Assembly: GCF_014195505.1 (NCBI RefSeq) | Contig: NZ_JACIBV010000001.1 | Location: forward strand, 6,696,001 to 6,760,000 | From: Nonomuraea dietziae | Lineage (GTDB): Bacteria > Actinomycetota > Actinomycetes > Streptosporangiales > Streptosporangiaceae | Direction of reading: 5' to 3' | DNA: 64,000 bases | Part shown: positions 48,786 to 56,259 of the stretch, in pieces | How the letters are laid out: every line of letters starts with the position of its first letter | Numbering within the stretch: position 1 is the first letter of the stretch | Notes under the pieces: generated by a model | Databases searched by the model: none | What the model was told of the DNA's origin: nothing | Seen by the model: the letters and a program-made list of their open reading frames with translations, nothing else | Position numbers and translations under genes: made by a program

Positions 48786-49730
48786 GTGGAGGCGGACATC
48801 GAGGGCCTGCGCGCCTTCTTCGTCACCGCGGAGGAGCTGCACTTCGGGCGGGCCGGCGCGAGGCTGTTCATCAGCCAGCAGGCGCTGTCGAAGCGGATCC
48901 GCCGGCTGGAGGAGGCGTTGGGGGTGCCGCTGTTCGAGCGGACCACCCGCGCCGTGGAGCTGACGGAGGCGGGACGGCGGTTGCTGCCTCACGCACATGA
49001 GGCGGTGTCCGCGTTCGACCGGGCGGTGCAGGCGGTGCGCTCCGCGGACGAGCCGTTGCGGGTGGACGTCTACGACGAGCGGTTCACACCGCTGCGGATG
49101 GTGCGCCAGGTGAGCGAGCGCGACTCTCGCGTACAGATCGAGCTGAGCATGCGACAGGGGCTGTCCGTGGCGCTGCCGGCCCTGCGACGGCAGGAGATCG
49201 ACGCCGCGTTCGGACGGGTACACGACACGCCGGCCCCATGGCCCACCGAGCTGGTGCACAGACTCGTGCATCTGGAGCAGCTGCACGCGTTCGTACCCGA
49301 AGATCATCACCTGGCGGACAGAAGCGTGCTGCGGCCGTCCGACCTGCGCGAGGCAGGCATCGCGATGCCCGACCCGGCGGGCGCGACGGAATGGCGAGGC
49401 TACCTGATGCGGCTGGCCGAGCGGTTCGGCGTGCCGTTGCGATTCAACGCTCCGGCCATCGGCCAGCGGCATCTCGTGGAGCAGTTCCTGGCGGAGAAGG
49501 CAGCGGTGGGGCTGGGCGAGATGAGCATCGACGCGACCGGGAGCGGCCTTGTCCGCATCCCGATCGTCGAGCCGACGCCGCTGCTGCCGTGGTCGCTCGT
49601 CTGGCACCGGCGCAATCCCCGGCCACTGCTGCGGGTGCTGCTGCGGCACCTGCGGTCACGCGCGCTTCCTGACCGGTCCGATCCTGCGGTATGGGTGCCC
49701 GAGATCGACCGGACCCCCCTGGTGCCCTGA
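48786..49730 (+). CDS. LysR-family transcriptional regulator
   Basis: The 314-aa protein has an N-terminal winged HTH: LRAFFVTAEELHFGRAGARL, FISQQALSKRIRRLEEALG and LFERTTRAVELTEAGRRLL, then a periplasmic-binding-protein-like effector domain. The ELHFGRA / SQQALSKRI form is typical of a large actinobacterial LysR subgroup. The GTG at 48786 is the natural start; the open frame upstream covers only the divergent intergenic DNA. It probably controls the divergent MBL hydrolase. No other clear target is adjacent. Confidence 0.92.
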   Translation: MEADIEGLRAFFVTAEELHFGRAGARLFISQQALSKRIRRLEEALGVPLFERTTRAVELTEAGRRLLPHAHEAVSAFDRAVQAVRSADEPLRVDVYDERFTPLRMVRQVSERDSRVQIELSMRQGLSVALPALRRQEIDAAFGRVHDTPAPWPTELVHRLVHLEQLHAFVPEDHHLADRSVLRPSDLREAGIAMPDPAGATEWRGYLMRLAERFGVPLRFNAPAIGQRHLVEQFLAEKAAVGLGEMSIDATGSGLVRIPIVEPTPLLPWSLVWHRRNPRPLLRVLLRHLRSRALPDRSDPAVWVPEIDRTPLVP

Positions 49731-49862
49731 TCACCACGGCGTGGCGGAGACTGGTTCACTTCCACAGCCGGTGCGCGGTGTCAGACGATCGAGGTGCGAG
49801 CCCCAGAGCGAGCAGCGGGCCAGGCGCTGAACGAAACGGCACGAAGGCGAGGGGAGAGGCGA

Positions 49863-51191
49863 TCAGCCGACGGGGGCAGGCTCGTCGTCGGAGAAGCCGG
49901 GGACCCAGCGGATCACCTCGTCGCGAAAGCGGGCCGTCGTGCCGAGCTGGCACAGCACCCCCACCCCCGCCGCATGCACCCGGTGGATCAGCACGTAGGA
50001 CACCGGCAGGTTGAGCTGCCGCACCACGTTCGTCGGGCGCAGGTCGGTGGCGCTCGCCGCCTGCGCCTGCAGCCACTCGCGGCTGAAGGTGAACTCCTCG
50101 ACCGCCGTCGGCTCCACATACGGTGCCAGGAAGCCCCGCAGCGCCTCGCCGTCGATCTCGATGTGCTCCTGGATGAAGCCCTCGTCGCGCAGGCCGTCCA
50201 CCACGGCGTCCATGTCGCCCTGGTTGAAGATGCGAGTGAGCTGCCCGAACACCTTCGGGTAGCCCTCGGGCATCCGGTTGACCGCGCCGAAGTCGAGCAC
50301 GCCGAGCCGTCCGTCGGGCAGCATGCGGAAGTTGCCCGGGTGGGGGTCGGCGTGGAGCATGGCCACGCGGGCGGGCGAGCAGAACAGGAAGCGCACGAAC
50401 AGCAGCCCCGCGCTGTCGCGCTCCTCCTTGGTGCCGTCGGTGATGATGCGGGAGAGGGGCGTGCCGTCCATCCACTCGGTGACCAGCACCTGCTCGTTGG
50501 CGGCGATGACGTCGGGGACGAAGAAGTCGGGGTCGTCCTTGAACTCCATGGCGAAGGCGTGCTGCGCCTCGGCCTCGCGCAGGTAGTCGAGCTCCTCGGC
50601 GATGCGCTCGCGCAGCTCGGCCAGGACGGCCTTGATGTCGAGCCCTGGCAGCAGCGCGCCGAAGAGCTTGCCGAGGCGGGCCAGCTGGGCGAAGTCGCCG
50701 AGCAGCGCCTTGCCCGCGCCCGGGTACTGGATCTTGACGGCGACGGCCCTGCCGTCGTGCCAGACAGCCTTGTGGACCTGTCCGATGGAGGCGGCGGCGG
50801 TCGGCTGGTCGTCGAAGGAGTCGAAGTGGTCGCGCCAGTCGTCGCCCAGCTGCTCGGCCAGCACCCGATGGACCGTGGCGGCGGGCAGCGGGGGAGCGGA
50901 GTCCTGCAGTTTGGTGAGCGTCGCCCGGTAGGGGCCCACGATCTCGGGAGGCAGCGCCGCCTCGAAGATGGACAGCGCCTGGCCGAGCTTCATCGCCCCG
51001 CCCTTGAGCTCACCGAGCACCTTGAAGATCTGCTCGGCGGTGCGCTGCTGGACCTCCTGGGCGACCAGCTCGGCCGACTTGCCGCCGATGCGCTTGCCGA
51101 TGCCCATGACAGTGCGGCCGGCGAACCCGAGTGGAAGGGTCGCCAGCTTGGCGGAGCGCGTGACGGCGCGGCGCGGAAGATCACTCACCAT
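49863..51191 (-). CDS. ABC1/AarF/UbiB-family atypical kinase
   Basis: The 442-aa protein has the family hallmarks: KLGQ motif in LKGGAMKLGQALS, Ala-rich loop AAASIGQVHKAVWHDGRAVAVKIQYPG, LDYLREAEAQ, HADPHPGNF (catalytic-loop counterpart) and VLDFGAVNRMP. Such proteins act on or regulate lipid or quinone metabolism in other organisms; the actinobacterial role is unclear. By synteny it corresponds to Rv3197, next to whiB7. A 10-bp hairpin ends 5 nt before the ATG at 51191, which leaves no room for a ribosome site; GTG 51188 is an alternative. Confidence 0.9.
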   Translation of the reverse strand: MVSDLPRRAVTRSAKLATLPLGFAGRTVMGIGKRIGGKSAELVAQEVQQRTAEQIFKVLGELKGGAMKLGQALSIFEAALPPEIVGPYRATLTKLQDSAPPLPAATVHRVLAEQLGDDWRDHFDSFDDQPTAAASIGQVHKAVWHDGRAVAVKIQYPGAGKALLGDFAQLARLGKLFGALLPGLDIKAVLAELRERIAEELDYLREAEAQHAFAMEFKDDPDFFVPDVIAANEQVLVTEWMDGTPLSRIITDGTKEERDSAGLLFVRFLFCSPARVAMLHADPHPGNFRMLPDGRLGVLDFGAVNRMPEGYPKVFGQLTRIFNQGDMDAVVDGLRDEGFIQEHIEIDGEALRGFLAPYVEPTAVEEFTFSREWLQAQAASATDLRPTNVVRQLNLPVSYVLIHRVHAAGVGVLCQLGTTARFRDEVIRWVPGFSDDEPAPVG

Positions 51192-51196
51192 GACGC

Positions 51197-51220
51197 GCGG
51201 CGTCTCTGCTGAGACGCCGC
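51197..51220 (-). other. Perfect hairpin abutting the ABC1-kinase start
   Basis: GCGGCGTCTC (51197-51206) and GAGACGCCGC (51211-51220) form a 10-bp stem with a 4-nt loop. On the minus strand it lies after the ThiF-like gene and 5 nt before the ABC1-kinase ATG. It could terminate the upstream gene, bind a regulator, or hide the translation start. Confidence 0.6.
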
Positions 51221-51275
51221 TTCCCCCCTTCGTGGTCCGGACCTTACGGGGCCCTACGGGCTTTGCGTTGGCCCG

Positions 51276-52661
51276 TCAACTGCAAGAACCCGGCCTGACC
51301 ATTGTTAGCGCACTGAACTCTTTGCGCCAGCAACGACATTGCGGATGCATGGTCCAGGATCGACGTTTCCAGTGCCAATCAGGCATAACGTCCATTGTGT
51401 CGTTGGTCACAGCGCTCTCCTGGCCGTCGATGTGAGCAAGCGCATGGCCGGTCGCTGCGGCGGCGACGAGCGTCGCCAGCGCCGAGCCGCAGGCGATCTC
51501 ACCCACGGGAAATCCGCCGAGGTGGGCGGTGACGATCGGCCAGGCGGGGTCGCGATCTCGCCTGGCCAGGTCGAGGCAGTGCAGGCAGGCGGTCTCGCCG
51601 GGACGCACCAGGGGGCCGACGGAGCCGTGCCCCTCGAAGGCGGTGACCAGGAGGTGCGGAATCCGCATGGTGACCAGCTCGGAGACCAGGATCGCGTCGA
51701 GCGGGCCGACGGGGGCGAGGATGACGAGGTCGGGCCGCTGGGAGCCGTCACACAGGTGGGGCGCGCCGGCCACCGCCTCGACCGAAGGGCCGCCGTCGAC
51801 GGCCGGCCACGCCTCCCGCCGCCTGGCGGAAGCCGCACCGGAGGCACGCCCGGAGGCACGCCCGGAGGCACGCCCGGAGGCACGTTCGGAAGCGCGGTCG
51901 GAGGCACGTTCGGAAGCGCGGTCGGAGGCACGTTCGGAGGCACGCCCGGAAGCACGGTCGGAGGCCGCGCCCGCGCCACGGCCGGACGCTCGGCCGGACG
52001 GGCGTGGGGCCGGGTCGCCGGAGACCTCGGAGCAACCGCCGGAACGGTCGCCGGAAGCGGAGAGCCCGGAGCCGCCCGCCGTGATCCTGCGGGCCACCGC
52101 GACCGCGCCCTCCTCCCGAGGCGCCCCCAGCTCCGCCCACCCCAGCCCTCCGGGAACCAGATCCTCCGCCCTCGCCGGAGCCGGATCGACCACCCGCACC
52201 TGGCCCACCCCGGACGCCGCCAGCAGCGCCACCACCTGGGCGCCCACCCGCCCGGCCCCGTAGACGCGCACCCGAGCCTCCCGCCTGCGGCGCATCGTCT
52301 CGAGGCCGCCCCCAGGAATGGTCGACGCCAGGTCGAGCGCGTCGAGTTCCGGCCGCAGCCGGTCGCGTTCGGCGAGCGACAGCCTGGCCAGCGTCGCGGG
52401 ACGAACCGCCGCGTCGTCGAGCACGCCCCGGGCCGTGAGCGTGTCGAGCAACGACCTGGCGCCCTCCTCGGACAGCCCCGCCCCCGACGCCTCCCTCATG
52501 ACCTGGGCGATCTCCCTGGTGCCGTCGAGGCGGTCGATCCACTGCCGCACGGACGGCGCGAGCTCGCTCACCAGGACCGCCCTGCGAGGGTGGACGCCGA
52601 ACTGGAGCGTGCGCTCGTCACGGAGGATCCTGCGCAGCGCGGGTTTCACACGTGGCCTCAT
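51276..52661 (-). CDS. ThiF/E1-like protein with N-terminal leader-binding (RRE-type) domain and RAS-repeat insert
   Basis: The 461-aa protein's N-terminus (LRDERTLQFGVHPRRAVLV, EIAQVMREASG, LLDTLTARGVLDD) resembles the winged-helix precursor-binding domain of TOMM/cyclodehydratase C-proteins. A Rossmann E1-like part follows (RVYGAGRVGAQVVALLAASGVGQVRVVDP). A low-complexity insert of RAS[GED] repeats comes next, near residues 230-285, then the rest of the E1 fold with GETACLHCLDLARRDRDPAW and late HPQCRCWR (Cys pairs, probably Zn). By synteny it is the Rv3196 homologue. ATG 52661 is preferred; GTG 52679 is possible. No YcaO or precursor gene is seen nearby. Confidence 0.8.
   Translation of the reverse strand: MRPRVKPALRRILRDERTLQFGVHPRRAVLVSELAPSVRQWIDRLDGTREIAQVMREASGAGLSEEGARSLLDTLTARGVLDDAAVRPATLARLSLAERDRLRPELDALDLASTIPGGGLETMRRRREARVRVYGAGRVGAQVVALLAASGVGQVRVVDPAPARAEDLVPGGLGWAELGAPREEGAVAVARRITAGGSGLSASGDRSGGCSEVSGDPAPRPSGRASGRGAGAASDRASGRASERASDRASERASDRASERASGRASGRASGRASGAASARRREAWPAVDGGPSVEAVAGAPHLCDGSQRPDLVILAPVGPLDAILVSELVTMRIPHLLVTAFEGHGSVGPLVRPGETACLHCLDLARRDRDPAWPIVTAHLGGFPVGEIACGSALATLVAAAATGHALAHIDGQESAVTNDTMDVMPDWHWKRRSWTMHPQCRCWRKEFSALTMVRPGSCS
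51829..51960. repeat. 12-bp microsatellite (11 units) inside the ThiF-like gene
   Basis: Eleven tandem 12-bp units of the form GA(G/A)GC(A/G)CG(C/G/T)(C/T)CG run without interruption and encode repeating RAS plus Gly, Asp or Glu on the minus strand. Six of the units fall into two alternating types (GAGGCACGTTCG and GAAGCGCGGTCG), as expected from slippage and unequal exchange. The reading frame is kept. Confidence 0.88.
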
Positions 52662-52765
52662 GGCGCGCCAGGTTTCCACGCGCGCGGCGATCGGGAGGGC
52701 TTTCGCTCGGGGCTGTGGATAACTCGGACGCGGCGGCGGGGGCGGCTGTGGATACTCTCTCGACC

Positions 52766-53549
52766 ATGAACGAGCTCATGGTCGACAGGCAGGACGACGG
52801 CGTCGTCCTGCTCACCCTCAACCGCCCCGACCGCCGCAACTCCATGACCGACGGCATGACCGCCCAGTGGGCAGAAACGATCAGGGAGCTGGCGTCGGAC
52901 CGGCAGGCGCGCTGCCTGGTCGTCACCGGCGCGGGCACGGCCTTCTCCTCGGGCGGCGACCTGTCCTGGCTGGCCGACAGGGGAGAGGAGGAGGTCCCCG
53001 CCCTGCGCGACCGCATGCTCGCCTTCTACCGCACCTGGCTGTCGATCACCGAGCTGGAGATCCCCACCATCGCCGCCGTCAACGGCCCCGCCGTCGGCGC
53101 GGGCCCTGTGCGTGGCGCTCGCCTGCGACCTCGTCTACGCCGCCGACGACGCGAAACTCCTGGCGCCCTTCACCTCGCTCGGACTGCACCCAGGGATGGC
53201 CGCCACCTATCTGCTGCCGAGCAGAGGCGGGATCAACCTCGCCAGGGAGTTGCTCCTCACCGGCAGAACGATCAGGGGAGAGGAAGCCGCGAGAGAAGGG
53301 CTCATCAACCGCTCGTACGCGCGAGAGGAGCTCCTGGAGAAAACTCTGGAGATCGCCGGAAGCGTCGCGGCGAACGCGCCCATCGCGACGCGGCTGACCA
53401 AAATCGCGCTCAAGAGTGCACACAATGACCTTGAAGAAGCGCTCAAATGGGAGTCGCTGGCCCAGCCGGTGACGATGACCTCGAAGGACATGCTTGAGGG
53501 CCTCACCGCGCATCGGGAAAGGCGAGTGCCCAAATTCACCGGCTCTTAA
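52766..53549 (+). pseudogene. Enoyl-CoA hydratase/isomerase family protein, frameshifted
   Basis: The first frame begins at ATG 52766 (MNELMVDRQDDGVVLLTLNR) with crotonase landmarks NRPDRRNSMTD, GAGTAFSSGGDLSWL and IAAVNGPAVGAG. The continuation, ALACDLVYAADDAKLLAPF, SLGLHPGMAATYLLP and LTGRTIRGEEAAREGLINR, is in the next frame to the stop at 53549. The shift is at 53101-53108, where one extra C (GGGCCCTG instead of GGGCCTG) breaks GLCVALACD. Removing it gives about 260 intact residues. A GATACT box 9-14 nt before the ATG suggests leaderless transcription. It may be true loss or a sequence error. Confidence 0.87.
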
Positions 53550-53567
53550 TCATGCTGACCAGCGAAA

Positions 53568-53586
53568 ACAGGGGCTCACCCCCTGT
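53568..53586 (+). terminator. Hairpin after the crotonase gene
   Basis: ACAGGGG (53568-53574) and CCCCTGT (53580-53586) form a 7-bp stem with a CTCAC loop, 18 nt after the stop and before the metallopeptidase gene. Confidence 0.6.
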
Positions 53587-53618
53587 GGAATTCCGTCAGT
53601 GTCGGCTAACGTGCATAT

Positions 53619-54134
53619 GTGCCCCCCGAGAGAGTCGAGGTTCGTCGAAGTTCTCGTCGCCGGCGTACGGTCTCCGCGTACCGCGACGGCGACAAGACGA
53701 TCGTGCTCCTGCCCGCCTGGCTGAGCGGCGAGGACGCGGATGAATGGGTGAGCCGGATGCTCGACCGGCTGGCCGCCAAGGAACAACGCCGGCGCCCCAC
53801 CGACGAAGGCCTGCTGGAACGGGCCAACGAACTGTCGGCGAAATACCTGTACGGCAAGGCTCAGCCGATCAGTGTCCGCTGGGTCGACAACCAGCAGCAC
53901 AGATGGGGGTCATGCACCCCCGACAGCGGCACGATCAGAATCTCGACCCGCCTCAAGGGGCTCCCCGAGTGGGTCATCAACTACGTCATCATTCACGAGC
54001 TCGTGCACCTGCTGGTGCCCAGTCACGGCCCTGATTTCTGGGCTCTGGTCGAACAGTATCCCAAGGCGGAGCGGGCGCGCGGCTACCTTGAAGGATTCTC
54101 TGCCGCGGCCAGCAACCCTCCGGAGGAGTGTTGA
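53619..54134 (+). CDS. YgjP/SprT-like (M48-type) zinc metallopeptidase
   Basis: The 171-aa protein has the DUF45/YgjP layout: basic N-terminus PERVEVRRSSRRRRTVSAY, HRWGSCTPDSGTIRIST (the RWGSC-x-G signature), zinc site IIHELVHLLVPSHGPDFW, and a C-terminal tail. HELVH plus the later His (SHGPDFW) would bind zinc. The GTG at 53619 has no ribosome site; a -10-like TAACGT ends 6 nt before it, which suggests a leaderless mRNA. Its end overlaps the next gene. Substrates are unknown. Confidence 0.9.
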   Translation: MPPERVEVRRSSRRRRTVSAYRDGDKTIVLLPAWLSGEDADEWVSRMLDRLAAKEQRRRPTDEGLLERANELSAKYLYGKAQPISVRWVDNQQHRWGSCTPDSGTIRISTRLKGLPEWVINYVIIHELVHLLVPSHGPDFWALVEQYPKAERARGYLEGFSAAASNPPEEC

Positions 54135-54715
54135 CCCGGGTTGTCGCGGTTCTGGTACGGCAAAGCATGGCGAATGCCGCGCCAGGAGATCCACGCGAGT
54201 TCCTCGAAGCCATAGTCGAGGACACCTATGAGATGGTCGCGGGCCTCGAACTCGTCACGCCCGTCCTCGCCACCAGCGTTCCCGATTTGGATCATCTCTT
54301 GTGGCCGGGCACGGACATTATCGCGATTAAAGAGCACACGCCGCTGAAGGACATCTTTGCCGCCATTAATGCCGACCAGGCCGCGATAGTGAGCGGCGAC
54401 GCGCCCGACCTGCCGCCCCTGCTGATCGGAAAGCTCTTCCGCGAACTCGGCAGGGCCGAGCTGACGGTCTGTCCCTCGGAGGACGGCGGCGCCGTCGCCA
54501 TGGCGGCGAAGCTGCCCTTCCCCGGCTGGGCCGACCCCGATCTCGACGCCCAGGACCCGGTGAAGGAGCTGCGGGCGCAGGCCCCTGGCCGCCGCATGGT
54601 GGCCACCACGCCGGGCTGGCACAGGGTGCGCACCTCCGCCGACCTCGACCGCCTCGACCCCGGCCTGGAGGGCTGGGAGAACACCAGGGCCGTGCTGGGC
54701 GCTACGGCACGGTGA
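54131..54715 (+). CDS. Hypothetical protein, possibly DUF2064-like nucleotidyltransferase fold
   Basis: The 194-aa protein is not confidently recognised. Alpha/beta texture with LVTPVLATSVPDLDHLLWPG, TDIIAIKEHTPLKDIFAAINAD and a late WHRVRTSADLDRLDPG faintly recalls GT-A-like proteins (DUF2064/CofC type), where the last segment is a usual C-terminal motif. Start choice is open: TTG 54131 is 4 nt after GGAGG, whereas GTG 54128 is too close to it. Either overlaps the peptidase stop, so the two genes are coupled. The 3' end overlaps the convergent endonuclease-like gene by 14 bp. Confidence 0.6.
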   Translation: MTRVVAVLVRQSMANAAPGDPREFLEAIVEDTYEMVAGLELVTPVLATSVPDLDHLLWPGTDIIAIKEHTPLKDIFAAINADQAAIVSGDAPDLPPLLIGKLFRELGRAELTVCPSEDGGAVAMAAKLPFPGWADPDLDAQDPVKELRAQAPGRRMVATTPGWHRVRTSADLDRLDPGLEGWENTRAVLGATAR

Positions 54716-55676
54716 GGCTGGCGAAGACCGCGCGGTGATCGGTGCCCGGCACGGTGTGCACGCTGACCTCGCGCACCCCCACCCGCGAGTCGACCAGCAC
54801 GTGGTCGATCGTGATGATCGGCGGAATCCTCTTGTTGGCCGGCCACGTCGGGACCAGCCCCTGGCCGACCTCGTCCGCCGCGTCCTTGTAGCCGCGCCCG
54901 AGCAACTCGCGCATCGCCGCGTGGTCGAGGCTGGCGTTGAAGTCGCCCGCCAGCACACGCACGGGATCGGCCGAGGCCGAGGGCAGCGCGCGCAGCGCGG
55001 CGTTCCAGTCGTGGACAAGGGGGCCGAGCGGCGGATAGGGATGCACGTTCACGATCTGCACGGGTCTGCCGCCCGGCAGCGCGAGGAGCCCCACCGGCAT
55101 GTGATGGCCGCGCTGCGGCACCACGTTGTCCAGCCGGGTCAGCGGATACCTGGCGTACAGGCCGCTGCCGCCCGCGCTGTACTCGTCCTCCAGCACCCTG
55201 TGGGGCATTAGGTCCTTCAGCCCCGCCGCGTCGAGGCGCCCGACGGCGTCGGGGGTGAGCTCCTGCGTCGACAGCACGTCAGGGTCGAACCGCCTGACCA
55301 GCTCCATGATCGCGCCGGTGTCCGCCCTGCCGAACAGCAGGTTGATGGTGAGCACCTTGAGCGGCCTGCCCGTGGCGGTGTCCGCCGTACCGAAGGCTCG
55401 GGGGAGCACGCTGAACCCCAGGGCGGCGCTCGTGACCAGGGCCACCGCGGCGGCAGGGCGGTTGCGCGCCGCCATGGCGACCACGAGCGAGACCAGGGAG
55501 CCGGCGGCGGCGTACGGCGTGGCCGTCATGAGCTGCGTGGTGAGCGACCCGCGCTCGAGCCCGCCGATCCTGGCCGCCGCCCACACGGCGAACGGGGAGA
55601 CCGCCATCCAGGCGAGCGCCTTCACAGGGAACCTGCGGCGAGCGGGCGTCACGATGGTGCCACCGACAGTCTCCAC
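54702..55676 (-). CDS. Membrane-anchored endonuclease/exonuclease/phosphatase family protein
   Basis: The 324-aa protein has about three N-terminal hydrophobic segments (ALAWMAVSPFAVWAAA, ATPYAAAGSLVSLVVAMAA, AAAVALVTSAALGFSVL), then an EEP domain: LKVLTINLLFGRA, DVLSTQELT (catalytic Glu), VNVHPYPPLG, RVLAGDFNASLDH (GDFN) and a final GTDHRAVFASL (DH). The domain should face outward. The GTG at 55676 has AGGAGG 5 nt upstream and is preferred over the ATG at 55706. Similar actinobacterial proteins are unassigned phosphodiesterase or nuclease-like enzymes. Confidence 0.88.
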   Translation of the reverse strand: METVGGTIVTPARRRFPVKALAWMAVSPFAVWAAARIGGLERGSLTTQLMTATPYAAAGSLVSLVVAMAARNRPAAAVALVTSAALGFSVLPRAFGTADTATGRPLKVLTINLLFGRADTGAIMELVRRFDPDVLSTQELTPDAVGRLDAAGLKDLMPHRVLEDEYSAGGSGLYARYPLTRLDNVVPQRGHHMPVGLLALPGGRPVQIVNVHPYPPLGPLVHDWNAALRALPSASADPVRVLAGDFNASLDHAAMRELLGRGYKDAADEVGQGLVPTWPANKRIPPIITIDHVLVDSRVGVREVSVHTVPGTDHRAVFASLTVP

Positions 55677-55698
55677 ATATCCCTCCTGCGAAGGGACT

Positions 55699-56259
55699 CT
55701 AGCCAAGCGAGCGTGAGCCCGAGGTGAGAACCTCGCGGCCCCTGCGGGCCAGCAGCCTGGTGGCCTCGTCCGACAGCTCAGGGATCTCCTCGACGGGGAA
55801 CCAGCGCAGGTCGAGCGACTCGTCGCTCATGACGGCCTCCGCGCCGGCGGGCGCGACGGCCGCGTACTCCACGTCGAGATGCCAGCTGTGCGGGGGATGG
55901 CACCAGACCTTGTGCCTGTCGAGCGCGAGCGGCCCTGGCAGCAGCCTGAGGCCGGAGATCCCCGACTCCTCGGTGGCCTCGCGCAGGGCGACGTCGGCCA
56001 GCGAGCCGTCGGACCGCTCGCAGTGGCCGCCCATCGGCAGCCACATGCCCGCCTTCGGGTGCAGCGTCAGCAGCACCTGGGCGCCGTCGTGCGAGAGCAC
56101 GGCGGTGGTGGCCGTGAGGTGACCGGGCGCGCACGAGCGCAGCATGGCGTCGGGATGGGTGCGCAGGTGCTGAAGGAACTCTTCACGCAGCGCCTCCTCC
56201 TCCGCGGTTGGCGCCGTCCATCCGGCCAGGACGGCGACCGCGTCGCGGTGAAGGGTCAA
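55699..56259 (-). CDS. Nudix hydrolase
   Basis: The 186-aa protein has a Nudix fold with the box GHCERSDGSLADVALREATEESGI (G-x5-E-x7-REATEESG), preceded by LLTLHPKAGMWLPMG. The start is a TTG at 56259 that overlaps the stop of the DUF2342 gene by 4 bp (TTGA); there is no in-frame ATG or GTG nearby and further upstream is shadow. Translational coupling to the metalloprotease gene is evident. The substrate (a nucleoside diphosphate derivative) is unknown. Confidence 0.87.
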   Translation of the reverse strand: MTLHRDAVAVLAGWTAPTAEEEALREEFLQHLRTHPDAMLRSCAPGHLTATTAVLSHDGAQVLLTLHPKAGMWLPMGGHCERSDGSLADVALREATEESGISGLRLLPGPLALDRHKVWCHPPHSWHLDVEYAAVAPAGAEAVMSDESLDLRWFPVEEIPELSDEATRLLARRGREVLTSGSRSLG

